Of a stretch of 64,000 bases of DNA, positions 49,607-58,688 are shown in pieces. The stretch is from Brevibacterium sp. (lineage in GTDB: Bacteria; Actinomycetota; Actinomycetes; Actinomycetales; Brevibacteriaceae), in assembly GCF_031179145.1 (NCBI RefSeq), contig NZ_JAPSIB010000012.1, forward strand, positions 1 through 64,000. Reading direction: 5' to 3'. Position numbers and translations under genes: made by a program. Positions within the stretch are counted from its first letter, which is position 1; every line of letters starts with the position of its first letter. The notes below the pieces were generated by a model. The model saw only the letters and a program-made list of their open reading frames with translations. It had not been told where the DNA came from and searched no databases.

Positions 49607-51474
49607 CGGTTGAGCTCTTCGAAGAATTCCTTCGCGACGGGGACGGCAGCCTCGGCGCCGAAGCCCCCGTCCTCGACGAGCACCGCCACTGCCATGTCTC
49701 CCTGGTAGCCGGCGAACCAGGAGTGCGTGCGCGGCGGTGAATCGCTGCCGTACTCCGCGGTTCCCGTCTTTCCGTGGACGGGCTCGCCTGGCACCGACTT
49801 CAGCTCGCCGGCGGTTCCGTCTGTGACGACGCGGCGCATCATCACCTGCAGGTCCTTGATGTGATCGGGGTCGATGACCTGTTCGTCGAGATCGGTCCGC
49901 TCGTCCGGGAGGACGAGGAGTGGGCTGACTGTGTCCCCGTTCGCCACCGAGGCGGCCATCACGGCGACCGACAGCGGGCTCGCGACCACCTTTCCCTGAC
50001 CGATCATCTCCGCGGCATGGACAACAGGGTCGTCGTCGATGGGAACATCGGCCATCTTCGCGTCGACCCGAAGATCGAACTGCCCCATCCCGAGGTTCAT
50101 CGCCGCGTTCGAGACGTCGGCGCTCGAGACCTTCTCTCCGGCTTCGACGAATGCGGTATTGCACGACTCGGCGAAGTTCTCCTCGAACGCGACCTCTCCG
50201 AGCACGTGATCCTCGGCGTTCTTGAACGATTTGCCGTTCACTCTCGTCGTCTTGGGGCATTCCAGCATGGTGTTCGGCTCGATCCCGGACTCCAGCATTG
50301 CCAGGCCCGAGGCGATCTTGAACACCGAGCCGGGAGCGTACTGTCCGGTCAGCGCCCGGTCCCAAGCGGCTCCTGCCGGGTCGTGGTTCGCCACGGCCAC
50401 GATGTGCCCGTCGCTGGGACGGATTGCGACGAGCGCCGCCGGCTTCTTCGCCGTCGCAGCGGCCCGGTCCGCCGCCTCCTGCACGTCGACGCTGATGGTG
50501 GTCGTGAGGTCCTTCCCGTTGTGTTTGGGGAACTCGTGCACGACCACCGGTTCGGCGTCTTTGCCGTTGACGGCGACGATCTCTTCGTTCGCGGGGCCTC
50601 TGAGCTGTTCATCGAAGGTCTTCTGCATGCCGCTCCTCCCGACGACGGCCTCGGGGGTCAGTTCGCCTCCCGAAGCCTTGATGTCATCGGCAGACGCCGG
50701 CCCCGCCGTGCCGAGGGTCGCGGCGGCAAAGCCCTTCTTCCTGCTCAACGGCTGAGTCCGGGTCTTGAAGATCGTGCCGGGCAGGGAATGGATCGCGTCC
50801 CTGACTGCGTCGTAGTCGCTTTCGCGCAGAGTGATGACCGGCAGGAACTGCTCCGGTTCGGCGCCGTCGATGCGCGCTCGGAGCTCCTTGGCGTCGATGT
50901 CGAGGTCCTTCGCCAGAGTGGTCACCGTCTTCTCCTCGACCTGCGAGGGCCGGACCCCGACATCGATGACGGTTCCCTCGGACACCAGCGCTTCGTCGCC
51001 CTCTCCGAGGATGGATCCGCGCTTTCCCGGGCTCGTCCGGGATTCGAGGACGCCTCCGGCCTTGAGCGCGGGGTGGAGAGCGGTTGCGGTGAGGGAGGCC
51101 GACCAGAGCAGTCCATTCCGGCTCAGCGGCAGCTCGGACTCGTACTCCCAGGACTGCTTGTTCCGGTCCGTCCAGACCCAGCGGATTCGCGCGGCGGTGG
51201 ATCCGCCGCGGTTCTCGATTCCGTCGAGCTCAACGCTCCGGGTCGACAGCAGCTGCGGATCGAGACCCTTGAGCACTGAGTCGTGGAGCTTCTGTGCGGT
51301 CTCCGCTTCATTCCAGACCGCAGAATCGAGGGAGCCCGCACGGAGGTCGGCGACTGCTGCCTCCGCAGCTGAGCGCGCCTGTATCGGCAGCTTCAGATAG
51401 GCGAAGACCCCGGCGGCGATGAGCAATACGACGACAATGGCGAGAGCCGACCACATCTGCGATTTCTGCGACAT
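49603..51474 (-). CDS. Class B penicillin-binding protein (transpeptidase)
   Basis: 623 residues. One N-terminal anchor (about 9-27) is followed by an NTF2-like MecA_N-type domain (~30-140), a PBP dimerisation domain (~145-330) and the transpeptidase domain. The active-site motifs are SxxK = Ser383-Val-Phe-Lys386, SxN = Ser437-Cys-Asn439 and Lys569-Thr-Gly571. The MecA_N architecture is that of PBP2a/PBP3-like low-affinity enzymes, but resistance cannot be inferred from it. It cross-links peptidoglycan outside the membrane. GAAAAT, six bases, ATG and no Shine-Dalgarno sequence suggest a leaderless mRNA. Confidence 0.9.
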   Translation of the reverse strand: MSQKSQMWSALAIVVVLLIAAGVFAYLKLPIQARSAAEAAVADLRAGSLDSAVWNEAETAQKLHDSVLKGLDPQLLSTRSVELDGIENRGGSTAARIRWVWTDRNKQSWEYESELPLSRNGLLWSASLTATALHPALKAGGVLESRTSPGKRGSILGEGDEALVSEGTVIDVGVRPSQVEEKTVTTLAKDLDIDAKELRARIDGAEPEQFLPVITLRESDYDAVRDAIHSLPGTIFKTRTQPLSRKKGFAAATLGTAGPASADDIKASGGELTPEAVVGRSGMQKTFDEQLRGPANEEIVAVNGKDAEPVVVHEFPKHNGKDLTTTISVDVQEAADRAAATAKKPAALVAIRPSDGHIVAVANHDPAGAAWDRALTGQYAPGSVFKIASGLAMLESGIEPNTMLECPKTTRVNGKSFKNAEDHVLGEVAFEENFAESCNTAFVEAGEKVSSADVSNAAMNLGMGQFDLRVDAKMADVPIDDDPVVHAAEMIGQGKVVASPLSVAVMAASVANGDTVSPLLVLPDERTDLDEQVIDPDHIKDLQVMMRRVVTDGTAGELKSVPGEPVHGKTGTAEYGSDSPPRTHSWFAGYQGDMAVAVLVEDGGFGAEAAVPVAKEFFEELNR

Positions 51475-51521
51475 GGTCCAATTTTCGTGTCACCCGATGC
51501 GGAAGTCCATTTCCTCTCGGA

Positions 51522-52256
51522 TCAGAGTTCGTCCTCGACGACGGTGTACTCGAGCACGGGTCGGCCGGCCGAACCGTAGCGAGGTCGACGCTCGAGCATG
51601 CCCGCGTCGGCCATCGCCTCGAGGTAGCGGCGGGCGGTGACTCGGGAGACGCCGAGGCCCTCGGCCACCTCGGCGGCGGACTGCCCCGGGCTCGTGTCGA
51701 GGACGGACTTCACCTCGGTCTGGACGGCATCGGGGACTCCCTTCGCCGTTGCCGCCACCGTATGCGTGCGGAGTGCCGCGATCGCCGTGTCGACCTCGGT
51801 CTGAGTGACTTCGCCCTCGCCGCTGTCGGTGCCGAGGCTGTTGCGGAATGAGGAATAGGCGTCGAGCTTCGACTTGAACACCGGGAACGTGAACGGCTTG
51901 ATGATGTACTGGGCGACGCCGTAGGACAGCGCCTCCTGCACGATCTGCATGTCCCTGGCAGCGGTGACGGCGATGATGTCGACGTCGACTCGGTGGGCCC
52001 GGATGGCGCGGCAGACCTGCAGCCCGTGGCCGTCGGGAAGATTCATATCGAGAAGGACCAGGTCGATGCCGTCGGGGTCGAGGCCGATGATCTTGCCGGT
52101 CAGAGCCGCCATGGCCTGAGTCGCGTTCTTCGCCACGCCCGCCGTGTGGTAGCCGTCGATGCGGTCGACATATTTGGCATGCGCCCTTGCCGCAACAGCT
52201 TCATCTTCAACGACGAGCACACCGATGCTCGAGACGGATGTTCGTGTTCCAGGCAT
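51522..52256 (-). CDS. Response regulator of the CitB/DcuR family
   Basis: 244 residues. The receiver domain (about 11-130) has Glu17/Asp18, phospho-acceptor Asp70 in LVLLDMNLPDG, and the Lys in YIIKPF. The C-terminal part (~155-240) is a winged helix of the CitB type (AAEVAEGLGVSRVTARRYLEAM). Its natural partner is a CitA/DcuS kinase. The only one nearby is the gene ending at 54376, two genes away. TAGACT lies exactly six bases before the ATG with no Shine-Dalgarno sequence, so the transcript is probably leaderless. Such pairs usually control uptake of di- or tricarboxylates. Confidence 0.9.
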   Translation of the reverse strand: MPGTRTSVSSIGVLVVEDEAVAARAHAKYVDRIDGYHTAGVAKNATQAMAALTGKIIGLDPDGIDLVLLDMNLPDGHGLQVCRAIRAHRVDVDIIAVTAARDMQIVQEALSYGVAQYIIKPFTFPVFKSKLDAYSSFRNSLGTDSGEGEVTQTEVDTAIAALRTHTVAATAKGVPDAVQTEVKSVLDTSPGQSAAEVAEGLGVSRVTARRYLEAMADAGMLERRPRYGSAGRPVLEYTVVEDEL

Positions 52257-52409
52257 ATCGGCAGTCTAACTGCGCCTGTTTTCTCCCTTTCGCGGATTCG
52301 TGTTCCAGGCCCGCCACAACTCTGGAACACCATGGTGTCGCCGCCACTGCTGACCGAGCGGCCGCGCCGCCGCTGCAGTCGCGATCGTGGAGGAGAAGTG
52401 ACTGCTGAT

Positions 52410-52452
52410 TGGACGTACGTTCAGTAGCATTGCCGGTAGCAGGAGCAATGCT
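52410..52452 (+). promoter_or_regulatory. Two palindromes upstream of the MaoC gene (candidate TetR-type operator)
   Basis: TGGACGTACGTTCA (52410-52423) is a 14-base palindrome with one mismatched pair, the size and form of TetR-family operators seen before fatty-acid genes. Next to it AGCATTGC (52426-52433) and GCAATGCT (52445-52452) are exact complements with an 11-base spacer. They lie 26-68 bases before the MaoC ATG. Confidence 0.5.
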
Positions 52453-52477
52453 CGAGAGAACTGATGGAGGTTCGCAG

Positions 52478-52930
52478 ATGCGCACACTGAATGGAACCGC
52501 TGGACTCGAAGAGCTGGTCGGTGAGGAACTGGGCCGCTCCGAGTGGATGCTCGTCGATCAGCAGACGATCGACGCCTTCGCGGAGGCCACTGGCGATCAT
52601 CAGTGGATCCACCTCGATGCCGACCGAGCGGCGTCGGGTCCGTTCGGCACGACAATCGCCCATGGCTTCTTCACCCTGAGCCTGCTGCCGAAGTTCTCGA
52701 CGGAGATCTTCTCCCTCGAGGGTCCGAGCATGAAGATCAACTACGGGCTCAACAAGGTCCGCTTCCCGCAGCCGGTCCCGGTCGACTCCCGGCTGCGCGA
52801 CATTGCGACCCTCAAAGAAGTCACCCGCACCGCCAAGGGCACGCAGCTCGTCGTCAGCCACGTCATCGAGATCGAGGGCGTCGAGCGTCCGGCCTGCATC
52901 GCCGAGATGGTCACCCTCGTCATCGAGTGA
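52478..52930 (+). CDS. MaoC-family (R)-specific enoyl-CoA hydratase
   Basis: 150 residues, a single hot-dog domain. The catalytic motif GDHQWIHLD has Asp40 and His45, followed by GPFGTTIAHGFFTLSLL, the hydratase-2 motif. It hydrates trans-2-enoyl-CoA to (R)-3-hydroxyacyl-CoA. GATGGAGG lies 7 bases before the ATG at 52478, which excludes a longer frame. It converges on a thiolase gene, and together they suggest beta-oxidation or hydroxyalkanoate-type metabolism. Confidence 0.9.
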   Translation: MRTLNGTAGLEELVGEELGRSEWMLVDQQTIDAFAEATGDHQWIHLDADRAASGPFGTTIAHGFFTLSLLPKFSTEIFSLEGPSMKINYGLNKVRFPQPVPVDSRLRDIATLKEVTRTAKGTQLVVSHVIEIEGVERPACIAEMVTLVIE

Positions 52931-52998
52931 GCTCGCCGAGGCGGATGCCGAGCCGGGTGCCGAGTCGGCCCGTGCGCGGACCGGGCCCCCGCGCTGCC

Positions 52999-54216
52999 TC
53001 AGGCGCGTTCGAAGACGGCGGCGATGCCCTGTCCCCCGCCGATGCACATGGTCTCAAGACCATAGCGGGCACCTCGGCGATCCATTTCGCGCAGGAGCGT
53101 CGCGAGGATGCGGCCGCCGGTCGCGCCCACGGGGTGGCCCAGGGAGATCCCGGAACCATTGACGTTGAGTCGCTCGAAGTCGTCCCTGCCCAGTCCCCAT
53201 TCGCGGGTGACGGCCAGCGCCTGGGCGGCGAACGCCTCGTTGAGTTCGATGAGGTCGATGTCGGCCAGGGTCAGCCCGGCCTTCTCCAGCGCCTTCGCCG
53301 TCGCCGGGACCGGGCCGATGCCCATCGTCTTCGGCGGCACTCCGGCCACCGCCCAGCTGACCAGGCGACCCAGCGGTTTGAGGCCCTGCGCCTCGGCCGC
53401 GGCTCGGGTGGTGACGATGCTTGCCGCAGCGCCGTCGTTCTGGCCCGAGGCGTTCCCGGCGGTCACCGTCGCCTCGGGATCGCCGCCGCCGAGGATGGGG
53501 CGCAGCTTCGCGAGCTTCTCCAGCGTCGTGTCCGATCGGATGTGCTCGTCGCGGTCGACCCGGTGCTCCGGGGTCTTGCGGGTCGCGGGGATCGTCACGG
53601 GCACGATCTCCTCGGCGAATCGGCCGTCGTCGGCCGCCGCGGCCGCGCGTCGGTGGGAGGTGTACGCGAGTTCGTCCTGCTCCTCGCGTCCGATCCCGTA
53701 TTCGCGGCGGAGGTTCTCCGCGGTCTCGAGCATGCCGCCGGCGACGGGGTGGTTCTTCCCGCCGGGGGTCGAGCGACCGCGGCTGAGGGAGTCGGTGAAC
53801 TCGGCGCTGCCGCCGCGCACTCCCCAGCGGATCGTGTCGTTGTAGAACGGCGCATGCGACATCGATTCGACTCCGCCGGCGACGACGAAGTCCCCATTGC
53901 CGGAGCCGACGGTCAGCGCCGCGTCGATGACGGCCTGGAGCCCCGATCCGCAGCGACGGTCGACCTGCTTGCCGGGCACGCTCACGGGCAGCCCCGCGTC
54001 GAGCGCGGTGACACGGCCGATGCAGGGTGCCTCGGCGGTGGCGTATCCCTGCCCCATGATGACGTCGGCGATGAGATCCGGGTTGATCCCGGTGCGCGCG
54101 ATGAGTTCGCGGACCACGGTGGCGGAGAGCTCCTGAGCGGGGATGTCGCGGAACTGGCCGCCGAAACCTCCTATCGGAGTCCGCAACGGTTCGCAAATGA
54201 CGATGTCGTGGTCCAC
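52999..54216 (-). CDS. Acetyl-CoA acetyltransferase (thiolase)
   Basis: 405 residues. The catalytic residues of thiolase II are present: Cys89 in VDRRCGSGLQA, His361 in GHPVGATGG and Cys391 in MCIGGGQG. VAGGVESMS and NEAFAAQAL are further family marks. It condenses or cleaves acetoacetyl-CoA or longer 3-oxoacyl-CoA in the cytoplasm. The start is a GTG (54214-54216) with AAGGAGAA upstream. It is placed between the CitB-type regulator and the CitA-type kinase without an obvious regulatory link. Confidence 0.94.
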   Translation of the reverse strand: MDHDIVICEPLRTPIGGFGGQFRDIPAQELSATVVRELIARTGINPDLIADVIMGQGYATAEAPCIGRVTALDAGLPVSVPGKQVDRRCGSGLQAVIDAALTVGSGNGDFVVAGGVESMSHAPFYNDTIRWGVRGGSAEFTDSLSRGRSTPGGKNHPVAGGMLETAENLRREYGIGREEQDELAYTSHRRAAAAADDGRFAEEIVPVTIPATRKTPEHRVDRDEHIRSDTTLEKLAKLRPILGGGDPEATVTAGNASGQNDGAAASIVTTRAAAEAQGLKPLGRLVSWAVAGVPPKTMGIGPVPATAKALEKAGLTLADIDLIELNEAFAAQALAVTREWGLGRDDFERLNVNGSGISLGHPVGATGGRILATLLREMDRRGARYGLETMCIGGGQGIAAVFERA

Positions 54217-54375
54217 TGATTCTCCTTCTGCGGATTCTCTCGGGCGGGCTCAGTCGAAGCCTACGCCGGGCACCTGGCGGCCGGGTCGACCGATCTCATT
54301 CAACGGTAATGCCTACGACTCCGGGCCCGGCTCCCACCATGGCTGTTCGGCTCCCGCCCATGACTCCGGCCCCAC

Positions 54376-56361
54376 TCACGGCTCTTCGACGACCGTGGCG
54401 ATGGGGCCGGTCGGCGGGTTGCCCGCGGCTCCGGCGCGCGGCCGGTCGGATCCGCGGTCGGGCAGCCACACGGTGAGCACGGCGCCCTTGAGCTCGTCGC
54501 CGTCCTCTCCACGACCCTGCACATCGATGGCCCCGCCGAGGCGCCGGATCGCCTGCACGACGAGAGACAGCCCGACCCCGCGAGTGCCGGTCTCCTGCCG
54601 CCCCCGACCGCTATCGGTTTCGACGCCGTCGTGCTTCGTCGACCAGCCGCGTTCGAAGATCGCGTCGACGTGCTCCTCGTCGATGCCGGGTCCGTCGTCG
54701 CTGACTTCGATCGTGAACCCGCCGGGTCCGCCGGCGCCACTCAGGTGCACGTGCACCCTTTTGTCCTCGGACAGCACGTCCTGCCTGCTCAGCGCGTCGA
54801 AGGCGTTGTCGATGAGGTTGCCGAGGATCGTCGCGAGGTCCCGATCATCCCCGCCGAGGCGGCCCGTGAGATCCGTGGTGTCCACCGTCATCTCGATCCC
54901 CGCCTCGGCGGCCTGCGCGATCTTCGACAGCAGCAGAGCGGACAGGACGGGGTGGTCGAAGCTCATCTGGCCCTTCCCGGTGACCCGATTGAGGTCGTCG
55001 AGATCCTTGGCCGCGAATTCGATCGCCTCATCGGTGTGTCCGGTTTCGAGCAGTGAGACCACCATGTGGAGGCGGTTGGCGTATTCGTGGGTCTGCGAGC
55101 GCAGGGAGTCGGAGAACGAGCGCACGGAGACGAGTTCCCCGGAGAGTTCGGCGAGTTCCGTGTGGTCGCGCATGGTCACGACCCATGTGTCGCTGCCGAC
55201 TTCGGTGGGCTGCTGATTGACGACGAGGACCCGTTCGTCGGTGTAGTGGATCTCGTCGCGCGCCCAACGGCCGGAGGCGAGGAGCTCCCGCAGCGCACTC
55301 GGCACATCGAGGTCCTCCAGGGGCATGGCCGTCTCCGGAATGGTCGAGCGCGCCGTATCCCGATTCTGTCCGGGGGTCTTCTGCTCCGCGGGCGGCAGAC
55401 CGAGGAGCTCGCGCGCCTCGGCGTTGATGAGCACGATGCCTGCGGACCTGTCGACGAGCAGGAGTCCCTCGGACACCGCGGTGAGGACGGAGGAGTAGAA
55501 CTCGAGCATGTTGCGCAGCTCCGTGGCGCCGTAATCGCCGGTGACGCGGCGCAGCCCGCGCGAGGTCACCCAGGACGAGCCGATGCCCATGATCAGAGTG
55601 GCGATCGCGATGCCGATGAGCCATTTGCTCTGGGGGATGAAACCCGCGCGCACCGAATCAGCGGTGCTTCCCACGATCACGGCGCCGATGACCGTCTGCG
55701 GATCCGCATCCGCCGCGAACCCCGGCGCACCACCGGAGCCCGGCTGCTCCTCGGCTGAGTTGAGATGCTCGGCCCGGACCGGGGTGACGGCATACATCGT
55801 GCCGTCCTCAGGCCCCCCGTCATCGATGAAGCGGACGACGGACTTTCCCCCGGCGATGCTGGACCCGTCGACCCTCGCCGCCAGCCTGTCGATGGAGCTG
55901 CTCGGCACGCTTCCGGAGTTCGCGGTCACGAGGTCGGTCTCATCGGCCGTCTGCTTCCCCGAGGTGCCCAGGGCGGGTGGTTCGAGGAGGTAGTCGATGG
56001 GGACGATGGCTGCGGTGTCGAAGTGATATTCGGCCACGACGTTGGCCAGCATCGCCTGCAGATTCTTCTGCGACGAGGGAGAGGGGAATTCGTTGCCCGC
56101 CGCGGCCTCCTCGACTTCGATGAGGCTCAGCGACAGGGAGATGCTCTCCGCCGCCGACCGCAGCAGATCCTGCTCCCTCTTCGTGTTCAGCTGGGAGAGC
56201 TGGATGTAGAGCATGCTCGTCGTGAGCACCATGATGCCGACGAGCATGATCGAGTTGGCGAACAGGATGCGTCCCGCCACCCCGAAGCGCACGCGCCTGC
56301 TCAGACCAATGACGGGCGACGCCAGGAAGCCTGGCACACCGGCGCGCTGATCCTTGGGCAT
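54376..56361 (-). CDS. Sensor histidine kinase of the CitA/DcuS family
   Basis: 661 residues. Two membrane helices (about 29-56 and ~255-275) flank an extracellular sensor domain. A cytoplasmic PAS domain follows (GLLLVDRSAGIVLINAEARELLGL), then the family-specific H-box RSQTHEYANRLHMVVSLLETG, and the ATPase domain with GNLIDNAFDAL, SDDGPGID and GTRGVGLSLV. CitA-type sensors detect citrate, malate, fumarate or similar acids outside the cell. Several Ser/Gly-rich insertions make the sensor loop longer than usual. CAGAAT, six bases, ATG and no Shine-Dalgarno sequence suggest a leaderless start. Confidence 0.92.
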   Translation of the reverse strand: MPKDQRAGVPGFLASPVIGLSRRVRFGVAGRILFANSIMLVGIMVLTTSMLYIQLSQLNTKREQDLLRSAAESISLSLSLIEVEEAAAGNEFPSPSSQKNLQAMLANVVAEYHFDTAAIVPIDYLLEPPALGTSGKQTADETDLVTANSGSVPSSSIDRLAARVDGSSIAGGKSVVRFIDDGGPEDGTMYAVTPVRAEHLNSAEEQPGSGGAPGFAADADPQTVIGAVIVGSTADSVRAGFIPQSKWLIGIAIATLIMGIGSSWVTSRGLRRVTGDYGATELRNMLEFYSSVLTAVSEGLLLVDRSAGIVLINAEARELLGLPPAEQKTPGQNRDTARSTIPETAMPLEDLDVPSALRELLASGRWARDEIHYTDERVLVVNQQPTEVGSDTWVVTMRDHTELAELSGELVSVRSFSDSLRSQTHEYANRLHMVVSLLETGHTDEAIEFAAKDLDDLNRVTGKGQMSFDHPVLSALLLSKIAQAAEAGIEMTVDTTDLTGRLGGDDRDLATILGNLIDNAFDALSRQDVLSEDKRVHVHLSGAGGPGGFTIEVSDDGPGIDEEHVDAIFERGWSTKHDGVETDSGRGRQETGTRGVGLSLVVQAIRRLGGAIDVQGRGEDGDELKGAVLTVWLPDRGSDRPRAGAAGNPPTGPIATVVEEP

Positions 56362-56435
56362 GGGTCCATTCTGCCACCGGAGCGGACACGCCTCGTCGGC
56401 GTGCTGAACTTCGGCTTCACAGCGCCTGTCAGGGC

Positions 56436-58190
56436 TCAGATCCCGAGGCTGACCGGTCCCGCGGGAACGGCCGAGCAGACAAGGACCTCGTCCGCGCCGA
56501 CGCGTGCCGAAGGCTCCACGGGGTAGGCGACCTCGCCGGCCCGCAGGGGCAGGACGCAGGTGCCGCAGGATCCGCCGCGGCACGAGCTCGCCACCGGCAG
56601 CCCCCGCGCTTCCAGAGAATCGAGCAGGGTTCCTTGCTGCGGCTCCCAGCCGAAGCCCGACCCGGACCGCTCAAGGGTCACCTCGGCGGGGGCGAATCGC
56701 GCGATCGCCTCACCGAGGTCCGGCCCAGGCGACGCGAACGTCTCCCGGTGGACGTGCTCCACTCCGGCCTCGACGGCGGCGGCGAGAACGGCACCGGTGA
56801 ACCCGGCAGGCCCACAGACCATGACGCTGTCACAGCCGCGCAGCCATCCGACCAGGTCGGCATGCCTCGGCCGGCCCAGCTCTCCGGTGTCGTGGTGGTG
56901 CGCGTCGACCGGAACCCGGAGCTCTGCCCGTGCGCGATCGACCGCGCGGTCCCACAACGCTGCCGTGCGACTGCCGCGATCGACATGGAAGAGCCTGACC
57001 CCGCTGACCGCCTTGCCTGCAGTCCCCCGCAGCAGGCCGAGGCTGGGAGTGACGCCGATTCCGGCGGTGACCAGTGCGGTCATCCCCTGGAAGACGCGGT
57101 CCGCGGTCATCGTTCCGTGCGGTCCGGAGGCGAGGATTCGGTCCCCGATCTCCAGCCCGCTCATCACCTGCGAACCCCGCCCCTGGGTGCGCACCGCGAT
57201 GGAGACGACGTCGCCTGTGACAGCGATGATCGTGTAGGTCCGCCAGAACAGGCCGTCGCGGTCGAGGTGGACGCGCAGGTTCGTTCCCGGCTCATCGAAC
57301 TCGCCGATCCACCCCTGCTCATCGCGCAGGGAGATCTCGGCGATCTCCTCACCGCAGCGCGCGCTGCGCACGACGGTCATATACCTCGGCGTCCGGTCTC
57401 TGCGGACCAGGTCCGCTGGCGCGTCACCCTCGATCTCGATCTCGTCCCCCTCCCTGACGACGCCGGAGTCGAGGATCCGACCGTAGACCCCGCAATGCAG
57501 GTGCCCGCACGAGGCGGCGAGGAGCCGCGGGACGTTGACGTCAGCCTCGGCGGTGGTGGGATTGACGGTGGTGGCCGGGCACCGTTCGATCGCCTGGGTG
57601 ATGGCGAGACGGACCTCGCCGAGGCGGACGATCTTCCCGATCAGGGCGAACTCCGCGTAGGGCTCAAGCCCGTCGACGAGGACGTTGCCGCGGAAGCGCA
57701 GGGGGTCGAGAGTGGGATCGAGCGCCGCGACCGTGGCCGGGTTGATGATCGAGATCCCGGCTCGCCGCGAATCGAACATGCCCTGGTCGGCGACCACCAG
57801 CGCCCGCGGGAAAGGGCCCTGGGCGGGTATGCGCCGGGCCAGGAACTCCGCCGAGGTGGTCCGTGCGCCCCGATCAGCGGTGCGAAACGTCGTGGACTCG
57901 CCGTCCGGGGCGGTGAGGGTGATGGTGACGGCCGAGTCTTCGCCCGAGTCGGAGCCTTCGCTCGAGTCGGAGTCCGTGCTCACCCGCCACCCCTGCAGCC
58001 CGGTGTCGTTCTTGAGCACGGTGAACGCCGAGTACTTCTGCCATCTGTCGTCGGGGACGGCGCTGCTGCCGTTGGAGAAGGCGGCGGCGCGGTCTCCGAG
58101 GATCCCCTGGTCTCGGCGGAGGTCTGCTGCGCCGATCCGCTCGGCGGGGAATCCTTTGACGGGGAAGCGGAAGAGACCGGCGATGCGCAT
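56436..58190 (-). CDS. MOSC domain - ferredoxin/flavodoxin reductase - 2Fe-2S fusion oxidoreductase
   Basis: 584 residues. MOSC_N beta domain (1-~125) is followed by a MOSC domain (~130-265) with the molybdenum-cofactor cysteine Cys204 in ERCPATTVNP. A FAD/NAD reductase module (~268-485) has RTYT (317-320) and VTAGIGVTPSLGLLR, and a C-terminal plant-type 2Fe-2S domain has Cys537, Cys542, Cys545 and Cys572. Electrons would pass from NAD(P)H via flavin and the cluster to the molybdenum site, possibly to reduce N-hydroxylated compounds (as YcbX, mARC) or similar. TACAAT, six bases, ATG and no Shine-Dalgarno sequence indicate a leaderless mRNA. Confidence 0.9.
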   Translation of the reverse strand: MRIAGLFRFPVKGFPAERIGAADLRRDQGILGDRAAAFSNGSSAVPDDRWQKYSAFTVLKNDTGLQGWRVSTDSDSSEGSDSGEDSAVTITLTAPDGESTTFRTADRGARTTSAEFLARRIPAQGPFPRALVVADQGMFDSRRAGISIINPATVAALDPTLDPLRFRGNVLVDGLEPYAEFALIGKIVRLGEVRLAITQAIERCPATTVNPTTAEADVNVPRLLAASCGHLHCGVYGRILDSGVVREGDEIEIEGDAPADLVRRDRTPRYMTVVRSARCGEEIAEISLRDEQGWIGEFDEPGTNLRVHLDRDGLFWRTYTIIAVTGDVVSIAVRTQGRGSQVMSGLEIGDRILASGPHGTMTADRVFQGMTALVTAGIGVTPSLGLLRGTAGKAVSGVRLFHVDRGSRTAALWDRAVDRARAELRVPVDAHHHDTGELGRPRHADLVGWLRGCDSVMVCGPAGFTGAVLAAAVEAGVEHVHRETFASPGPDLGEAIARFAPAEVTLERSGSGFGWEPQQGTLLDSLEARGLPVASSCRGGSCGTCVLPLRAGEVAYPVEPSARVGADEVLVCSAVPAGPVSLGI

Positions 58191-58238
58191 GGTTCGATTG
58201 TAGGAGGGAGCCGCACATCCGGCATCGATCGCATCCCT

Positions 58239-58272
58239 TGACTCATACCCTCAGGGGGTATAGAGTATCGAC
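58239..58272 (+). promoter_or_regulatory. CsoR operator inside the copper-operon promoter
   Basis: ATACCC-TCAGG-GGGTAT (58245-58261) is a perfect inverted repeat matching known CsoR sites. It fills the spacer between TTGACT (58239-58244) and TAGAGT (58261-58266). Transcription from this -10 should begin at the csoR ATG (58273), so the mRNA is probably leaderless. Apo-CsoR would block the promoter and Cu(I) would release it. Confidence 0.82.
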
Positions 58273-58563
58273 ATGACTGAGCATCATGGATACACCCCGC
58301 AGAAAGACGCCCTTGCTCGGCGGATGAAACGGATCGAAGGACAGGTCCGTGGGATAGCCAGGATGATCGATGACGACAAGTACTGCATCGACATCCTCAC
58401 CCAGGTCTCCGCCGCAACGGCCGCACTGCACGCGGTCTCCATCAACCTCCTCGAAGAGCACATCGCGCATTGCGTGGTCGACGCCGCCTCCTCCGGTGGG
58501 GACGAGGCCCGCAAGAAGATCGAGGAGGCCTCAGCCGCCATCGCTCGACTCATCAAGAGCTGA
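58273..58563 (+). CDS. csoR: Copper-sensing transcriptional repressor CsoR
   Basis: 96 residues, all-helical DUF156 family. RRMKRIEGQVRGI is the DNA-binding helix region. The Cu(I) ligands Cys38 (KYCID), His63 and Cys67 (EEHIAHC) are all present in the C-H-C arrangement specific to copper. It represses its own operon through the palindrome overlapping its promoter. The ATG has no Shine-Dalgarno sequence; TAGAGT is exactly six bases upstream. It is followed by copZ and copA. Confidence 0.95.
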   Translation: MTEHHGYTPQKDALARRMKRIEGQVRGIARMIDDDKYCIDILTQVSAATAALHAVSINLLEEHIAHCVVDAASSGGDEARKKIEEASAAIARLIKS

Positions 58564-58688
58564 CAGGCCCTCGAGGTTCGCCGCCCCCTCCCCGGGCGCG
58601 GACCCACCCGGTCCTCGACTCTCAAGTCATGTGTCGGGCGACCTCGACCGCATCCCCGCGGCCGAGTGAGCTGAAGAAAGCAGGAGAC

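Noticed and set aside
49607-50365. Long extension of the small membrane-protein frame
   Set aside because: It is antiphase shadow of the PBP gene. The ATG overlapping the PBP stop is the real start.
56362-56583. Longer N-terminus for the CitA-type kinase
   Set aside because: It is Arg/Pro-rich, overlaps the end of the MOSC fusion gene and has no initiation signal. The ATG at 56361 has the leaderless -10 pattern.
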